From CAVYXZ01 sp965223835 (lineage in GTDB: Bacteria > Chloroflexota > Anaerolineae > Aggregatilineales > Phototrophicaceae), in the NCBI GenBank assembly GCA_965223835.1, contig CBDCXQ010000001.1, positions 1 through 64,000 of the forward strand: 64,000 nucleotides of DNA. Direction: 5' to 3'. This document shows, piece after piece, positions 17,116-24,461 of this stretch; the first letter of the stretch is position 1, and every line of letters starts with the position of its first letter. Under the pieces are notes generated by a model, which worked only from the letters and a program-made list of their open reading frames with translations, was not told the DNA's origin and searched no databases. Made by a program: the position numbers and the translations under genes.

Positions 17116-17556
17116 CTAAAAAGCGTTATAGGGGTTCATCAAGAGTTCAACTTTAACCTTCATCATGCCCAGTTGGATTTCATCACCATCGCGCAGGGGA
17201 TACTCTTCGTTGGGTCGCATGCGGCTGTTGTTGAGAAATGTCCCATTGCTGCTGCCTTGATCGACCGCCACAATCCGCTCTTTGTCCAACTTGAGCATCA
17301 TATGCTCACGCGAAACGCCCAGTTCATCGGCATCATAGGGGCCAAGATCAATGTCCGGGAACACATCTTGCTCGGTGTCCATGCGGCCAATAACCATCGG
17401 GCGATCCATATCGAAGATCAAACGATTCTCTTTTTGCATGATCCGCAGTGCGACTTTCCAGGGGCGGGGCATTCCTCGATCAATCGCTTTGATCTCCTGC
17501 GAGGCAATTCTACTTTTGTGACTATCAAGGTTGAGATTACGTGTATCGCCAGGCAC
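17116..17556 (-). CDS. FHA-domain protein
   Basis: This 146-residue protein has a forkhead-associated domain at about residues 40-135, which binds phosphothreonine peptides. The hallmarks are VIGRMD, the pSer/pThr-contact motif SREHMML, and DQGSSNGTFLNNSR. No kinase or transmembrane segment is present, so it is probably an adaptor for a Ser/Thr kinase encoded elsewhere. The start is GTG at 17556 with AAGGAG upstream. The residues before the domain are short and charged. Confidence 0.9.
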   Translation of the reverse strand: MPGDTRNLNLDSHKSRIASQEIKAIDRGMPRPWKVALRIMQKENRLIFDMDRPMVIGRMDTEQDVFPDIDLGPYDADELGVSREHMMLKLDKERIVAVDQGSSNGTFLNNSRMRPNEEYPLRDGDEIQLGMMKVKVELLMNPYNAF

Positions 17557-17730
17557 TTGATCTTATCTCCTTAAGACAACAAGCTGATGGACCACCTTCA
17601 AAGTATAGCATAAATCTGCAAATCCGAATAAAACATGGAACAAACTTTTAACAAGTTCAATAAGTTTTTAGCCAAACTAAACATAGCCGCCAGCCAGTAC
17701 TCAATTGTGAACATTGTTGGGCTGGTGAGT

Positions 17731-17759
17731 TTGTGATCTGGCGGGTGGCGCACTACAAT
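17731..17759 (+). promoter_or_regulatory. Promoter for the paralogous membrane-protein pair
   Basis: TTGTGA (17731-17736), a 17-base spacer and TACAAT (17754-17759) precede a strong GAGGAGGAG ribosome site. Confidence 0.5.
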
Positions 17760-17791
17760 AGAGATGCTCTCTAACGAGGAGGAGAAATTTG

Positions 17792-18568
17792 ATGGGTAGG
17801 CGAATTTCTGGTCTGTTGTTGATTCTACGGGCACTTGCACCGCTTCTGATTATATTGGTGCTTGGTATCACCGGGTCCATCGTGCTGGCGGATGTCCGGG
17901 CGGCAGTTGACCCGCCACTGGCGACGATTCGTGGCGAAATTACCGAGATTCAGGCGACCGTCGGTGAGGTTCGGGACGACTTGAATGCGGTCAGTGAAGA
18001 GGTGACTTCGCTGGTCAATGCGCTCCAGGCCTTCAGTATCCCCAATCTGGTTCCCGACATTCCCGATAACCTGAGCTTTCCCAGCCTGAACATCCCGAAT
18101 GTCAGTATCCCTATCCCGAATGTCAGTGTCAGATTCAGTTCAACCAATGTCGCCGGGGTCAATATCCGGTATCCATCGGGTCTCAACGTCGGCAGTCGCA
18201 ATTATGACCTGGACCTGCCCAATATTCCCAGTTTCTCCGTACCACTGCCGGGTCTGGGTGAAGTCGATAATCTGTTGCGCACGGCACTTTCGGGCGTGAC
18301 CGGCGTATTCGATGCGTTTGATACCGCGTTCAGCAGCATTGGCGTTTTAAATGACACGCTGCAAACGGTTCCCGATCATTTCAATGCCATTACTTCTGAA
18401 ACAGAAAATCTGGTTGACAATTTCCAGCGGGTGCTGGTGAGCTGGGGCCAAACGCTGTTGATTGTGGTCGTGATCTTGCTGGTGTTGGTCATCATTTATC
18501 TGGGTGTGCCGGTGCTCGATGATCTCACCCGGGGCTGGCGTATGTTGCGTGGCCTGGAAGCGGATTAG
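17792..18568 (+). CDS. Membrane-anchored protein with Pro-rich short strands, first of a paralogous pair
   Basis: The 258-residue protein starts with GRRISGLLLILRALAPLLII, forming an N-terminal membrane helix (about 8-33), then a coiled-coil stretch (about 45-80, EITEIQATVGEVRDDL). Next is a region of short repeats of the type IP-N-(L/V)-x-I-P (SLNIPNVSIPIPNVSVRF) with RYPSGLNVGSRNYDLDLPNIP. A second coiled region leads to a C-terminal membrane helix (about 225-247) and a short basic tail. It matches the next gene along its whole length. I do not recognise the family. The layout suggests an extracytoplasmic coiled/beta structure held by two membrane anchors. Confidence 0.8.
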   Translation: MGRRISGLLLILRALAPLLIILVLGITGSIVLADVRAAVDPPLATIRGEITEIQATVGEVRDDLNAVSEEVTSLVNALQAFSIPNLVPDIPDNLSFPSLNIPNVSIPIPNVSVRFSSTNVAGVNIRYPSGLNVGSRNYDLDLPNIPSFSVPLPGLGEVDNLLRTALSGVTGVFDAFDTAFSSIGVLNDTLQTVPDHFNAITSETENLVDNFQRVLVSWGQTLLIVVVILLVLVIIYLGVPVLDDLTRGWRMLRGLEAD

Positions 18569-18577
18569 GAGCCAATC

Positions 18578-19462
18578 ATGCGACGACTTTCTGGCTTACT
18601 GCTTATTATTCGGGCGCTCACACCTATCCTGATTGTGTTGACGCTGTACTGGGGTTACACCCGGGTTGCCGCCGACATCCAGACCGCTCTGGCTCCGATG
18701 GCGCAAATTGAAAGCGAAGTGGCCGCGCTGGGCGCAACAATTGGGACGGCCCGCGACCAATTCGATGCCGCTCGGGAAGATGTTGAAACGGCGGTCGCAC
18801 AAATCCAGAATTTTAGCGTGCCCGACTTCTTGCCCGACCTGCCCAGCAATCTCTCCATTCCATCACTCGATATTCCAACTGTGAATCTCCCGATTGTACC
18901 AACGGTCAATGTGGGCTTCACCAACGCCACCGGCACCGTTAGTCGAACGATTGAGGGCGCTTGCCGCACCGTGTTCGATTTCTTCGGCATCGGGTCGCTG
19001 GTGTGTGATCCCGTGCGGACGGTGACGGACTCCGTGCAGATCCGGTATCCGTCCAGCATCAGTTTCGGTACGCAAAATTTTCGGATTAACTTTCCTGCGA
19101 TACCCGGTTTTACCCTGCCGGTGCCGGATGTTATGGGCACGATTGCCGCCGGGTTGAACAGTGTCTTCGACGAGTTTACCAGTATTTTTAATGTGTTTGA
19201 GGGTTCGTTAAAAGCCGTAACAGCGTTAGGTGAGCGCATTAGCGTTTTGCCTGACAATTTTGGTGCGATTAGCGCCGCCGGCCAGGACATCGTAACCAAC
19301 CTGACAAGCGTGTTTCAGGCCCGCTCCGGCCTCATCATGGTGGCGATTCTGGTCGTTCTCGCCCTGCTCATTATCTATTTCGGGGTCGGCTTCCTGGATG
19401 ATCTGGGGCGGGGTTTTGGGATGCTCCTCGGCAGGTCGCCAGCGGATGAATCAGTGGGTTGA
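18578..19462 (+). CDS. Membrane-anchored protein with Pro-rich short strands, second of a paralogous pair
   Basis: The 294-residue protein is a paralogue of the preceding gene: RRLSGLLLIIRALTPILIVL at the N-terminal anchor, a coiled coil, then FSVPDFLPDLPSNLSIPSL and IRYPSSISFGTQNFRINFP, and the C-terminal helix VAILVVLALLIIYFGVGFLDDLGRG. It differs by an insert of about 35 residues with two cysteines (GACRTVF, SLVCDPV) that could form a disulfide outside the cytoplasm. AGGAGCC precedes the ATG nine bases after the previous stop, so both are in one operon. Function unknown. Confidence 0.8.
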   Translation: MRRLSGLLLIIRALTPILIVLTLYWGYTRVAADIQTALAPMAQIESEVAALGATIGTARDQFDAAREDVETAVAQIQNFSVPDFLPDLPSNLSIPSLDIPTVNLPIVPTVNVGFTNATGTVSRTIEGACRTVFDFFGIGSLVCDPVRTVTDSVQIRYPSSISFGTQNFRINFPAIPGFTLPVPDVMGTIAAGLNSVFDEFTSIFNVFEGSLKAVTALGERISVLPDNFGAISAAGQDIVTNLTSVFQARSGLIMVAILVVLALLIIYFGVGFLDDLGRGFGMLLGRSPADESVG

Positions 19463-19503
19463 GATTGGGGGTAGAAGCTCATGCAATTGCCTGGAGTCTC
19501 GCA

Positions 19504-19530
19504 GAGAGGGTTTGAGTCTCAGACCCTCTC
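19504..19530. terminator. Long hairpin between convergent genes
   Basis: GAGAGGGTTTGAG (19504-19516) pairs with CTCAGACCCTCTC (19518-19530) with a single T-G pair. It sits midway between the ends of the paralogous pair and the SDR gene and could end transcription from both sides, although no T run follows. Confidence 0.55.
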
Positions 19531-19541
19531 TATCTGCGGTC

Positions 19542-20300
19542 CTACCCGCGTCCGATATAGGGCATCTGCGACGCCATCACAGTCATAAATGGTACATTGG
19601 TATCCAGCGGCAAATTCGCCATATACAGCACGGCTTGCGCCACGTTGTTCGCGTCCATTGTCGGTTCCGCCGCGACGGTACCGTTGGCTTGCAATACGCC
19701 GTTCTGCATCCGGGCCGTCATGTCGGTGGCGGCGTTACCAATGTCGATTTGTCCACAATTAATGTCGAATGGGCGACCATCCAGCGCGGTGGCTTTCGTG
19801 AGGCCAGATATAGCATGTTTGGCGGCAGTGTAGGGCGCGGAGTTGGGACGGGGCACCTGGGCGGAAATCGACCCGTTGTTGATGATACGTCCGCCGCGCG
19901 GATTTTGTTTTTTCATGATGCGGAACGCATGCTGGGTACACAGAAATGAACCCGTGACACAGGTGTCGATCACGGTGCGCCATTGCTCATAACTCAGATC
20001 TTCAAGCGGCACCGCTGGTGCGCCGGTCCCCGCATTGTTGAATAGCACATCCAGTCGCCCAAATTTCGCTTCAGTCGCCGCGAAAAGGGCATCCACTGCC
20101 GCCGGGTCGCTCACATCCGTTGACATCACCATTGCGCGCGAGTCTGGGATATTGGCTTCCAGCACGGTCTGCTCGAGCGGTTCGATTCGACGACCCGCCA
20201 GCACGACCGAAAAACCCGCTTCCCACAATAATAACGTGGTGTGTTTACCGATACCGGTACCTGCGCCGGTCACAACGGCCACACGCTCAGATGTTGTCAT
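19542..20300 (-). CDS. Short-chain dehydrogenase/reductase (SDR)
   Basis: The 252-residue protein is a classical SDR. It has the NAD(P)-binding TGAGTGIGKH, LFNNAGTG, the catalytic Ser in NNGSISAQ and YTAAK with catalytic Tyr and Lys. The Arg after strand 2 (LAGRRIEP) suggests preference for NADP, an inference only. The substrate is unknown. The ATG at 20300 was chosen as it starts just before the Rossmann strand; the ribosome site is weak. No pathway neighbours. Confidence 0.9.
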   Translation of the reverse strand: MTTSERVAVVTGAGTGIGKHTTLLLWEAGFSVVLAGRRIEPLEQTVLEANIPDSRAMVMSTDVSDPAAVDALFAATEAKFGRLDVLFNNAGTGAPAVPLEDLSYEQWRTVIDTCVTGSFLCTQHAFRIMKKQNPRGGRIINNGSISAQVPRPNSAPYTAAKHAISGLTKATALDGRPFDINCGQIDIGNAATDMTARMQNGVLQANGTVAAEPTMDANNVAQAVLYMANLPLDTNVPFMTVMASQMPYIGRG

Positions 20301-20603
20301 AATTTTGCTTTCTTCGCTGTTGCTGATAATGGGCTGAAGTCTAACCCTCTGCGCACCGGATGCGCAAATTTCAGCAAATCGCGAAATTATCAAACCTGTG
20401 ATCTTCAAAACGCCATCCCTTGTTTTATAGGATACAAGGTGGCTGCTGTAAGCAGACGAAGGGGGTCAAAACACGCATCTACTCACAAATCTTTGATCCT
20501 CTGGATTTCACCTGTTCACAACGTCCATATTCACGGCATGGGGTCGCCAAAGCCATGTACAATAGATGTGTCGATCGCTTGCCAGTCTGGAGAATGTCCG
20601 GTT
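20301..20603. other. Intergenic region between divergent SDR and TIR-UDG genes
   Basis: About 300 bases without a convincing gene. A TACAAT box at 20558-20563 could be the -10 of the TIR-UDG operon but has no good -35. No clear inverted repeats or RNA structure were seen. Confidence 0.4.
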
Positions 20604-21698
20604 ATGAGTCGCATCTTTATCAATTATCGCCGCCAGGATAGCGAAGGTTATGTCGGTCGCCTATACGATCATCTGCTGCAACACTTTCAAGCGGAAGATA
20701 TCTTCATGGATGTCACCAGCATCGAACCCGGTGCAGACTTTATCCAGACGCTGGAAGATGCAGTCGCGGCCTGTGATGTCTTTATTGCGATGATTGGTCC
20801 CCAGTGGCTGACGGTGGCGAACGATAGCGGTGAACGTCGTTTAGACCAGTGGAACGACTTCGTGCGCATCGAGATCGCCAGCGCGTTGAAACATGAAAAA
20901 CTGGTAATTCCCGTGCTGGTGGGGCGGGCCGGCATGCCAGCACCAGTTGACCTGCCGGAAGACATTAGCCATCTAGCACGACGGAATGCTTTTGAAATGA
21001 GTCACCAGAAATTCAGCCAGGATATGCAGCAACTGATTGATCGCATCAAAACGGCGGCCCCGGCCAATAGCTCGTTCAAAAACCGATCTGATTCGGCAAC
21101 CATGCGCCAGAAAGAAGAAGCACTCAAAGCGGTGCGGTTGGATCTGGTCGGCGCTACCGAATCCCCGCTGTACAAATTTCGCATTGAGAGTCGGGCTTTT
21201 CCCGTCATCGGGGCGGGCAACCCGGACGCCAATATTCTGTTTATCGGCGAATCGCCCGGCAAGAACGAAGCCGAAACCGGGATGCCATTCAGCGGACCAT
21301 CGGGAGATGTGCTGGATGAAATGCTCAACAGTATCAAACTGCGGCGTGAGGATGTCTACCTGACCAACGTGGTACTGGACCGTCCGCCCAGCAACCGCGA
21401 ACCCACCAAAGACGAGATCGCTTTTTATGAGCCGTTTGTGGACCGCATCATCGACATTATTCAACCAGCGGTGATCGTGACATTGGGCCGGTTTGCGATG
21501 TATTATCTACTCAAGCGGTTGGATCTGCCAGAAAAGCGTGGCAAGATCAGCCAGCAGCACGGCAAACTCATCAAGGCGCAGATGCCCTATGGTGAGATTC
21601 ATGTGGTCCCGCTGTATCATCCGGCAGTGGTGCTTTACAGCGCCAGCCAGCGCGATGTGCTACAAGCCGATTTCGAGAAGTTGCGGTTGTTTATTTGA
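20604..21698 (+). CDS. TIR domain fused to a cysteine-free family 4 uracil-DNA glycosylase-like domain
   Basis: Residues 1-150 are a TIR domain: RIFINYRRQDSEGYVGRL, FMDVTSIEPGADF, DVFIAMIGPQWL and DFVRIEIASAL with Glu90 at the NAD-hydrolase position. After a linker (150-170) comes a full family 4 UDG-like domain (about 172-364): GAGNPDANILFIGESPGKNE (motif A), GMPFSGPSGDVLDEML, VYLTNVVLDRPPSNREPT, VIVTLGRFA and LYHPAVVL (motif B). The four cysteines that hold the [4Fe-4S] cluster in this family are all absent: residues 165-364 contain no cysteine, and KCRPP is LDRPP. Glycosylase motifs remain, so it may still bind or excise uracil, or only sense DNA. I infer a defence protein in which the UDG part senses DNA and the TIR part cleaves NAD. 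It leads a three-gene operon. Confidence 0.88.
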   Translation: MSRIFINYRRQDSEGYVGRLYDHLLQHFQAEDIFMDVTSIEPGADFIQTLEDAVAACDVFIAMIGPQWLTVANDSGERRLDQWNDFVRIEIASALKHEKLVIPVLVGRAGMPAPVDLPEDISHLARRNAFEMSHQKFSQDMQQLIDRIKTAAPANSSFKNRSDSATMRQKEEALKAVRLDLVGATESPLYKFRIESRAFPVIGAGNPDANILFIGESPGKNEAETGMPFSGPSGDVLDEMLNSIKLRREDVYLTNVVLDRPPSNREPTKDEIAFYEPFVDRIIDIIQPAVIVTLGRFAMYYLLKRLDLPEKRGKISQQHGKLIKAQMPYGEIHVVPLYHPAVVLYSASQRDVLQADFEKLRLFI

Positions 21699-21707
21699 GG
21701 TGGAGTA

Positions 21708-22367
21708 ATGGTAGCCAAAACGTCTATCAGTGACAGCGCGTTACGGTATTATGTGGGTGAAATCGTTGCCGAGAACGTGTCTTTTGCCGAATTCATGGAC
21801 AAGTATGCTGCTGACTTTTGCGAATGGGTTGCAGGCGTTGTTACGAAGAAGCCCATAGTCACCTATCATCACAATGATCTTAACTTCTATCTGCGCTCGC
21901 TCATGGAAGTTTATCTGGAACTGCGCCCAATTGGTCAAACATTATCCCAGCCGTTTGTCATGCATTTATGCACCTATCCGCCAGTGTGTCGTGAGCCGGA
22001 TACAATGCTCATTCTTGGGTCCAATCCGCATACATTGCATAATACATTCATGGATGGTCCGGCGGATATTGTGCTTGAGGTCGTTAGCGAGGGTAGCGTT
22101 GTCATTGATTATGGTCAAAAATTCTGTGAATATGAGCAAGGCGGTGTGCCCGAATACTGGATTGTCGATGGGCTGCGCAAAGAGAGCCGCTTTTATCGTC
22201 TGGACGCCACGGGTCGTTACCAGCGCCAGTCCGAGGATGAAAACGGCAACTACATGACTCCCGCCTTGCCTGGCCTGCAAATCCATGTGCCGACCTTGTG
22301 GCAGCCCAATCTGCCTGGCCCCGGTGCGACATCAAAAATGGTCAGTGAGATGCCGGAAGGGAAGTAA
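21708..22367 (+). CDS. Uma2-family (DUF820) PD-(D/E)XK nuclease-like protein
   Basis: The 219-residue protein has the Uma2 core: REPDTMLI (catalytic Asp after Pro), GPADIVLEVVSEGS (Glu), then YGQKFCEYEQGGVPEYWIVD. Family members have the restriction-endonuclease fold and are common in multicellular-like or large-genome bacteria; their targets are not known. The ATG lies 10 bases after the TIR-UDG stop with GGTGGAG just before it, so the two are co-transcribed, and its own stop overlaps the next start (TAATG). It may simply be one of many Uma2 copies, but the tight spacing makes a link to the TIR-UDG plausible. Confidence 0.88.
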   Translation: MVAKTSISDSALRYYVGEIVAENVSFAEFMDKYAADFCEWVAGVVTKKPIVTYHHNDLNFYLRSLMEVYLELRPIGQTLSQPFVMHLCTYPPVCREPDTMLILGSNPHTLHNTFMDGPADIVLEVVSEGSVVIDYGQKFCEYEQGGVPEYWIVDGLRKESRFYRLDATGRYQRQSEDENGNYMTPALPGLQIHVPTLWQPNLPGPGATSKMVSEMPEGK

Positions 22368-22918
22368 TGTCAACGCTCAATCAGCCTTTAGACCAACAGT
22401 CAGCAAGCAAACCCATCAACCGCCGCGAGTTCTTATACTATCTGGGCGGTGGGAGCATGGCATTGTTCACCGCGACGATGTGTGGCGCCGTCTATCAATA
22501 TACGGCGCGAAATTTACCACTTGAACTGGAAGCTGGTGTGTTTGAAGTTGATATGGATTTGTTGCCCGCTCAAAAGCTGTTGGGAGTACATCGTGCAGCA
22601 GCGGCATACTTAATCCCGACTTCAAGCGGTTTGTTGGCTTTGAACAGATGGTGTCCATATGGTGAGGGTATTAAAGTAGTCTGGGTTGATGTATCCAATC
22701 GCTATGAATGCCCCTTTTGTGGTTCCAAATATGAATTTGATGGTACCTACATCACCGGGCCAGCACTCCGGAGTTTAGACCAGTATGTACTGCATGTGCG
22801 TGTACCAGGTGGAACCCGACGAACTCCGCCGGAAGGTGGCCCCATATCACTGGAGAATGCGACGCAAATATTTGTCGATACCAACCGCGTGATTCTGGGT
22901 GAGCCGCGTCCCCGCTAG
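22367..22918 (+). CDS. Tat-exported Rieske-like protein with altered iron-sulfur ligands
   Basis: The 183-residue protein begins with a twin-arginine signal (NRREFLYYLGGG) and a hydrophobic helix, then a Rieske-like beta domain with ALNRWCPYGEG, YECPFCGSKYEFDG and TGPALRSLDQY. Rieske proteins hold [2Fe-2S] with Cys-x-His and Cys-x-x-His. Here the pattern is Cys96-Pro-Tyr98 and Cys115-Pro-Phe-Cys118, so both histidines are replaced (Tyr and Cys). The remaining three cysteines could hold another metal or a different cluster. It starts within the stop of the Uma2 gene (TAATG), so it is translationally coupled. A respiratory role in the usual sense is unlikely. Its link with the TIR-UDG may be chance. 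Confidence 0.8.
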   Translation: MSTLNQPLDQQSASKPINRREFLYYLGGGSMALFTATMCGAVYQYTARNLPLELEAGVFEVDMDLLPAQKLLGVHRAAAAYLIPTSSGLLALNRWCPYGEGIKVVWVDVSNRYECPFCGSKYEFDGTYITGPALRSLDQYVLHVRVPGGTRRTPPEGGPISLENATQIFVDTNRVILGEPRPR

Positions 22919-24012
22919 GCTTCTGTCAGTTCGAAATCCTGCTTGCCGCACATCACGCCGTTGATCTGAATCTCGATAGCATGGGTGCCGGGATAGTAGC
23001 GACGAGTCGTGATCGGCTTGAAGCTATGCTGCTTGCTGAGGTGCAGCGTTGCGCCCGGCTCCAGCGTTTGTTTGGTCAACTTGAATACCTTGACACTCCG
23101 CTTGCCCTTCGCTCGTACCAGGTGCAAGGCGTAATCAATCATCAACTCCTGCGGATTGGTCGCGGTTGATGCCACTTCGAACGCGAAGGTGATGGCGGCG
23201 CCCAGCGGAATACTGGCCGGGGTAATGGTGAGGTTGTTGATTGTCACTGTCGCTGGCGCATACCCTATCAGGGCCAGCGCGTCGGTATTCCCGGCTTTGA
23301 TGAGCGTCCGTAGTGCGTGATTAATCAGCCAGCGCATCTCCGACGTGTCAATTGACTGCCACTCGCGTGCGACATCAATGACGACTTGTGGGTGGTCTTT
23401 AGCGATGTCGTTCAGGTTGTTAGCGACGCTGCGCCGCACCGTTTCGGATTCATCCGTTTTGAGGTTTTCCAGAATCGGTAGAATCGGTGTGGGATCGGCT
23501 TTCAGTGCGGGCAAAGCCATTGCCCAGGGTAAACGCGGACGGCTGCCCTCACTTGCCAGGCGGCGCACATGCTCACTTTCATGGTGCGACCATTTGAGCA
23601 TTTGGGCCAGCATTCGTGCCTGATTTTGCAGGATGAAAGGCCGCACGGCGAATTCGGCGCTCATATATTGGGTAAAAAATTCCAGTGCAGGCAGCGAGGC
23701 ATCCCAGTTTTCCAGGCCATACAATTCCACATAATCTGGGAAAATCGTTTTCTCGAAGCTGTAATCACTTAACTGCACGACAACCTGCCGCAAAATCGTC
23801 AGCGCTGACCGGTAATCGGTGGGCAGGAACTGATGCAGTGTTTCCGTCGTGTGGCGCATTCGCTCTTTGAGGGCACGCTCATCCCACTGATCGTTATGAA
23901 TCGCCCGGTCAAACGCCACGGCATCAAGTTCAACTTGCTCTGCTTTTAGGGCATTTGCCAGATCTGTATAAAAAGCGGGTTTGAAAAACATTGTCTTCAG
24001 TGGTTCAGCCAT
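22915..24012 (-). CDS. alkC: AlkC-type DNA alkylation repair glycosylase
   Basis: The 365-residue protein is a HEAT-like helical repeat protein with the AlkC hallmark HVRRLASEGSRPRLPWA near the middle and repeats such as ETVRRSVANNLNDIAKDHP. The C-terminal 100 residues form an Ig-like domain ending TRRYYPGTHAIEIQINGV, as in the AlkC group. AlkC enzymes excise 3-methyladenine and related cationic lesions from DNA without base flipping. The ATG at 24012 has AGGAGGG five bases upstream. It is convergent with the Rieske-like gene, their stops sharing CTAG at 22915-22918. Family call is good; substrate from family knowledge. Confidence 0.85.
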   Translation of the reverse strand: MAEPLKTMFFKPAFYTDLANALKAEQVELDAVAFDRAIHNDQWDERALKERMRHTTETLHQFLPTDYRSALTILRQVVVQLSDYSFEKTIFPDYVELYGLENWDASLPALEFFTQYMSAEFAVRPFILQNQARMLAQMLKWSHHESEHVRRLASEGSRPRLPWAMALPALKADPTPILPILENLKTDESETVRRSVANNLNDIAKDHPQVVIDVAREWQSIDTSEMRWLINHALRTLIKAGNTDALALIGYAPATVTINNLTITPASIPLGAAITFAFEVASTATNPQELMIDYALHLVRAKGKRSVKVFKLTKQTLEPGATLHLSKQHSFKPITTRRYYPGTHAIEIQINGVMCGKQDFELTEA

Positions 24013-24307
24013 CTTGACCCTCCTGATCGTCATGGTTAATTAGATCAAATGTTCGTCGCGATGTAAAGGCTATTATCAGGTTAATCTCATTGAGAACTAT
24101 CAAACAAACGTTCGAACGAAGCAGGATCGGAATGGGGTCGCAAAGCGCGAAGCTTCTTTCAGCCTGATCCCATCCTGAGGGAAAAATTCAGGTCACGGCG
24201 ATTGAAGCGATCCAACGTGTTCGTGGCTTGATCGCTATGGCAACCATCTTGTTTGGCCGTTTTTGCTTTGAGTCGTCAATCAGTTATATTCTCTTGATCC
24301 TCCCACC
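24013..24307. other. Intergenic region between alkC and the rpsB promoter
   Basis: About 300 bases with no convincing gene. It holds a perfect 10-base palindrome CGTTCGAACG (24109-24118), about 100 bases upstream of alkC, and a GATAAT box on the minus strand near 24073 that could serve alkC. No homology to a known RNA was recognised. Confidence 0.4.
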
Positions 24308-24336
24308 TTGCTACCCCAAAATGTCTATGCTACAAT
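24308..24336 (+). promoter_or_regulatory. Promoter of the rpsB-tsf operon
   Basis: TTGCTA (24308-24313), a 17-base spacer and TACAAT (24331-24336) give a start near 24343 and a leader of about 120 bases before rpsB, long enough for S2 autoregulation. Confidence 0.6.
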
Positions 24337-24461
24337 GCGCCCGGCTCCAAAAATGGGACCAAATTTCACATGCTTGGACCTCGGCGCGTGTTGTCTCTTT
24401 CGAGATTGTGCTGGGGGTTGAAGGGCATGATCGCACAAACACGAAGGAACAGGAGAATACT

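Noticed and set aside
17598..17840. 80-codon minus-strand frame before the paralogous pair
   Set aside because: It covers the pair's promoter and ribosome site and has no protein-like features.
20604..21698. Possibility that TIR and UDG are two genes joined by a sequencing error
   Set aside because: The frame is continuous over a Lys/Ser-rich linker with no internal stop and no start or ribosome site before the UDG part, so a true fusion is favoured.
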